Made by a program: the position numbers and the translations under genes
Origin: Microbulbifer sp. MI-G
GTDB lineage: Bacteria > Pseudomonadota > Gammaproteobacteria > Pseudomonadales > Cellvibrionaceae
DNA: 64,000 nt
Assembly (NCBI RefSeq): GCF_030440425.1
Contig: NZ_CP098023.1
Location: forward strand, 1,291,501 to 1,355,500
Direction of reading: 5' to 3'
In this document: one piece after another, positions 61,301 to 64,000 of the stretch
How the letters are laid out: each line of letters starts with the position of its first letter
Position numbering within the stretch: position 1 is the first letter of the stretch
Notes under the pieces: generated by a model
Seen by the model: the letters and a program-made list of their open reading frames with translations, nothing else
Told to the model about the DNA's origin: nothing
The model's database searches: none

Positions 61301-64000
61301 TCAGGCAACTTCCAGCCCGAACAGCGCATCCAGATTCTGCTCCGAGGCCCATTCCCACAGGGCGCGCATTTCCCGAAATACTGCATCCAGTTTGCGCCGG
61401 TCAAATTCCGCCGGTTTTTTCTCTTGCAGGGTGCGCAGTTCCTCCTGGAGTATACAGGTGGCTTCACGCAGTCGAGCCACGCCGCAGTAACAACAACCGC
61501 CGTGTATACGGTGGGTCAGCTCGAACATGCCTTTGAGGTCGCCGGCACTCAGCAGCCGCTGTAACTCCCGTTCATCGGACACAAGCCCGTCCAGGAGCAT
61601 TTGCAGCATATCCCTCGCCAGTTTCGTATCGCCATTGGCAAGGGTCAGGCTCTCACCAATATCCACAAGGCGCATCTGTTCCAGGCTGAGTTTCTCTATC
61701 ACCTGTGGTGTGATGATCTTGAGCCAACGCTTGATCATGTGGGTAAGCTGGGCCTCGCTGACAGGTTTGCTCAGGTAATCATCCAGGCCGGCAGAAAGTA
61801 ATCGCGCTTTCTCCTCGGCGCCTGCATGTGCAGTAAGTGCGATAATCGGTGTGCGCCGCCCGGCCTCTCGCTCACGAATGCGGCGGGTGGCCTCAATACC
61901 GTCCATGCCGGGCATTTGTATATCCATAAAGATGAGGTCAAAGGTGCTCTGCTGCCAGTGTTGCAGAGCCTCTTCGCCGCTGGCGGCAATGATCACCTCG
62001 ATATCCTGGGTGCGCAGTAACTCACCGACCAAGCGCCGGTTGGCTGCGTGATCATCTACCGCCAGAATCCGCGGCGCCGCCGGCCAGGGCAAAGCGGGTA
62101 CGGCCCCGCTACTGGAACGCTGCTGATTTTTTCGTGGCGCAGCTCTTTTTAAGGCGCGCAGCAGGTTCTCGCGGGTAACCGGTTTACCGAGGAAAGTCAG
62201 GGTACGGGTGCGTAGCTGCTCATAGCAACGGCGCAACTCGGCCGGGGCTCCCAGCACGATCACCTGGCATTGATAGGCGTCCACAAGAGACTGTACTTGT
62301 ACGCTGAAATTGTCGAAGTCGCCCCTGGCGATAGCGGTATCGATAATCACGGCATCGGGCAGTGCGTCGTGCCGCCACATTTGTTCGACTACTGGTTGCA
62401 GGGTCTCTGTATCGCTGAGTTCTACGGGCTCCGCCTGCCACTGGCTGAGTAACTGCGCCACCTGGGTACGGGTCAAGGGGTTGGGATCGGCAATCAATAT
62501 GCGGCAGCCGGGGCACTGAAACCGCGGAGGTACGCCGCGATTGCGCTCCGGCTGCAGAGACAGCTGTACCCAGCAGTGGCTGCCACCGCTGTCGGTTTCT
62601 TCTATACCAGTGCTGCCGCGCATACGCTCGACCAGACTGCGGGCAATGGACATACCGAGGCCATTGGCACTGATTTGCTGGCTGTGCTGTGGCGTTTTGG
62701 TATTAAGTATCTGTTGCAGTTCACTGCGGCCCGCTTCATCAATGCGGTTGCCCAGGTCGGTGACGCTGATACGCAAGACCAGCTCCGAATCCTTGCTGCT
62801 CACAACGCTGAGCTGTACGGGTATATTGCCGTTTTCTGAACTGCGAATCGCATTGCCTAGCAGATTGGTGAGGATTTGCTTGGTACGCAGTGGATCACCC
62901 ACCTGGGTGGCGGGCAATTGGGGGTCAATCAAGGGTACCAGTTCCAGGTGATGTTCATAGGCATAAGGGGCCAGAATTTGCAGGGTTTCCTCCAGCAATT
63001 GTCCCAGGTCCATGGGAATATGGTCGAGCACCAGATTGCCGGACTCAATGCGGGAAAAATCCAGAATATCGTTAATAGTGGTAAGCAGGTTTTCCGATGA
63101 ACGCAAAATAGTCTGCAGGTAGTCCTGCTGCAGCTCGTCGACCTCGGTTTTGAGCAACAGATTGGTAAAGCCGATAATACCGTTGAGCGGCGTGCGGATT
63201 TCATGGCTGGTATTCGCCAAAAAAGTCGATTTGATGCGGCTGGCTTCCTGGGCCCTTTTGCGGGCGAGATCAAGTTCGATATTTTGTTCTTCCATGCTGT
63301 CGAGGGACTGTCGCAGGTCGTCCATGGATTGCAGCAGGTTTGCCTTGTAGTCGCGTTGGTACTTGGCGAGGTTCTCGGCCATGTCATTAATCTGGTTGGT
63401 CAGCTGGGCCACTTCGCGGTTGCCTATTTCGCGGGCGCGGCGATCAAATTCACCGCGCCCAACCGCCTGCAGCACCTGCCCCAATCGGGACAGGCTGAGC
63501 GCGAATCGCTCGGACAGAATGACGGACCAAGCCACAGCCGCCAGAGTGCAGATGATCAGTCCCACGAGTCCGATTAGTAATACCTGGTAAGTACCCACCA
63601 AGAAGTAAGGGCGGTGCAGCTCAATGCTGATCCAGCAGGTAGGGATGTCGCCTTTCAGGGGCTGGAGAATCTGCAGGCTCTCTTCATCTTCGAAGATAAA
63701 TGGCTCGCGCTTTTGCAGGTGCTCGTGAGTAATAGGCGTGGCTGGGCGCGGTCCGACACTGGCGAGCAGTCCCAAGTTGGTATTTGGATTCAGTGGCTGC
63801 TTCTCGCTCGCCTCGGTAGAGTAGATATGTACTGAGCGTACCATATCTTTTTCCAGCATCAGGGCCAAAAGGCTCTTGCGCAGCCATTCCATACGCAGGT
63901 CGGTGGGTTGGCCGCCACTCATCTCGATCAGTTCGGCGAGCTGTTCCGCACTGGCGCGACCGTGGCTGAGCAATAACTGGCGGCGGTCGTGTAACTGCTG
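61301..64000 (-). CDS. barA: BarA/GacS-type hybrid sensor histidine kinase (5' end outside window)
   Basis: The frame runs past the right edge, so the N-terminus is missing; about 900 residues are visible. In order: a periplasmic sensor part, a membrane segment (LIGLVGLIICTLAAVAW), a HAMP domain, the phospho-His domain (FLANTSHEIRTPLNGIIGF), an ATPase domain, two receiver domains and an Hpt domain with its His in HRIHGGCCYCG. This is the BarA/GacS layout controlling the RsmY/RsmZ-RsmA (Csr) pathway through GacA/UvrY. The first receiver has only partial acidic residues; the second is complete (AVDDH, IFMDIQMPGMDG, KPV). The ATP lid is unusual (see finding). Confidence 0.92.
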   Translation of the reverse strand, partial: QQLHDRRQLLLSHGRASAEQLAELIEMSGGQPTDLRMEWLRKSLLALMLEKDMVRSVHIYSTEASEKQPLNPNTNLGLLASVGPRPATPITHEHLQKREPFIFEDEESLQILQPLKGDIPTCWISIELHRPYFLVGTYQVLLIGLVGLIICTLAAVAWSVILSERFALSLSRLGQVLQAVGRGEFDRRAREIGNREVAQLTNQINDMAENLAKYQRDYKANLLQSMDDLRQSLDSMEEQNIELDLARKRAQEASRIKSTFLANTSHEIRTPLNGIIGFTNLLLKTEVDELQQDYLQTILRSSENLLTTINDILDFSRIESGNLVLDHIPMDLGQLLEETLQILAPYAYEHHLELVPLIDPQLPATQVGDPLRTKQILTNLLGNAIRSSENGNIPVQLSVVSSKDSELVLRISVTDLGNRIDEAGRSELQQILNTKTPQHSQQISANGLGMSIARSLVERMRGSTGIEETDSGGSHCWVQLSLQPERNRGVPPRFQCPGCRILIADPNPLTRTQVAQLLSQWQAEPVELSDTETLQPVVEQMWRHDALPDAVIIDTAIARGDFDNFSVQVQSLVDAYQCQVIVLGAPAELRRCYEQLRTRTLTFLGKPVTRENLLRALKRAAPRKNQQRSSSGAVPALPWPAAPRILAVDDHAANRRLVGELLRTQDIEVIIAASGEEALQHWQQSTFDLIFMDIQMPGMDGIEATRRIREREAGRRTPIIALTAHAGAEEKARLLSAGLDDYLSKPVSEAQLTHMIKRWLKIITPQVIEKLSLEQMRLVDIGESLTLANGDTKLARDMLQMLLDGLVSDERELQRLLSAGDLKGMFELTHRIHGGCCYCGVARLREATCILQEELRTLQEKKPAEFDRRKLDAVFREMRALWEWASEQNLDALFGLEVA

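Overview
The window is a chromosomal segment from a gammaproteobacterium. Its gene order (nhaB-fimL-nudC; dsbC-hom-thrC-recJ; rpoE-mucABCD-lepA-lepB-rnc-era-recO), together with a TonB-dependent sugar-scavenging locus, points to a marine Cellvibrionales-type organism such as Microbulbifer. The genus is an inference from synteny and protein style, not a measured match. Most genes are housekeeping, densely packed and GC-moderate; a few AT-rich or repeat-bearing stretches mark accessory DNA.

Layout. 1-8.1 kb: start of nhaB (cut by the window edge), fimL, nudC, a membrane protein, sohB, a YhdH/AcuI oxidoreductase and a patatin. 8.5-19.8 kb: dsbC, then an inverted ansA-aspA asparagine-degradation pair that separates dsbC from hom-thrC-recJ, then two exporter genes (EamA and RhtB/LysE types) split by an apparently intact IS5-family insertion, and a small lipoprotein. 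20.3-23.1 kb: prfB, with its programmed +1 frameshift, and lysS, closed by a strong terminator. 23.6-27 kb: an LpxR-type lipid A deacylase, two TPM-domain genes and a decayed lemA. 26.9-30.2 kb: yaeQ, yajQ, a secreted propeller-like protein and two different uracil-DNA glycosylases in tandem. 30.2-32.5 kb: an AT-rich stretch with two orphan secreted proteins. 32.5-44 kb: a complete-looking N-acetylgalactosamine (GalNAc) utilisation locus. 44.3-45.1 kb: a decayed second IS5-family copy. 45.3-48.7 kb: ygfZ, sdhE, ygfX and nadB. 48.8-61.3 kb: rpoE-rseABC (mucABC), an inserted murein-peptide pair (dgcA/mpaA), mucD, lepA, lepB, a DUF4845 gene, rnc, era, recO and acpS. 61.3-64 kb: most of a BarA/GacS hybrid kinase, running off the right edge.

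How the genes work together. The GalNAc locus has two divergent arms around an AT-rich regulatory region with repeated CTTTC boxes. The left arm (agaR-agaZ-agaS-agaK-agaA) encodes the DeoR-type repressor and the cytoplasmic pathway: kinase, deacetylase, deaminase/isomerase and a KbaZ-like protein. The right arm encodes a Tat-exported GH109 alpha-N-acetylgalactosaminidase, a TonB-dependent receptor and a sugar/H+ symporter. Together they would release, import, phosphorylate and degrade GalNAc. Neither a tagatose-6-phosphate kinase nor the catalytic aldolase subunit is present, so the last steps are either encoded elsewhere or done differently. The rpoE block is a cell-envelope stress operon (sigma factor, anti-sigma factor and regulators, periplasmic protease), with muropeptide-recycling genes placed between mucC and mucD.

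No rRNA, tRNA or CRISPR array was recognised. The best candidates for something new are the truncated GalNAc pathway, the AT-rich stretch with orphan secreted proteins, the long perfect palindrome at the end of agaA, the decaying lemA beside retained TPM genes, and the dgcA/mpaA insertion in the sigma-E operon.
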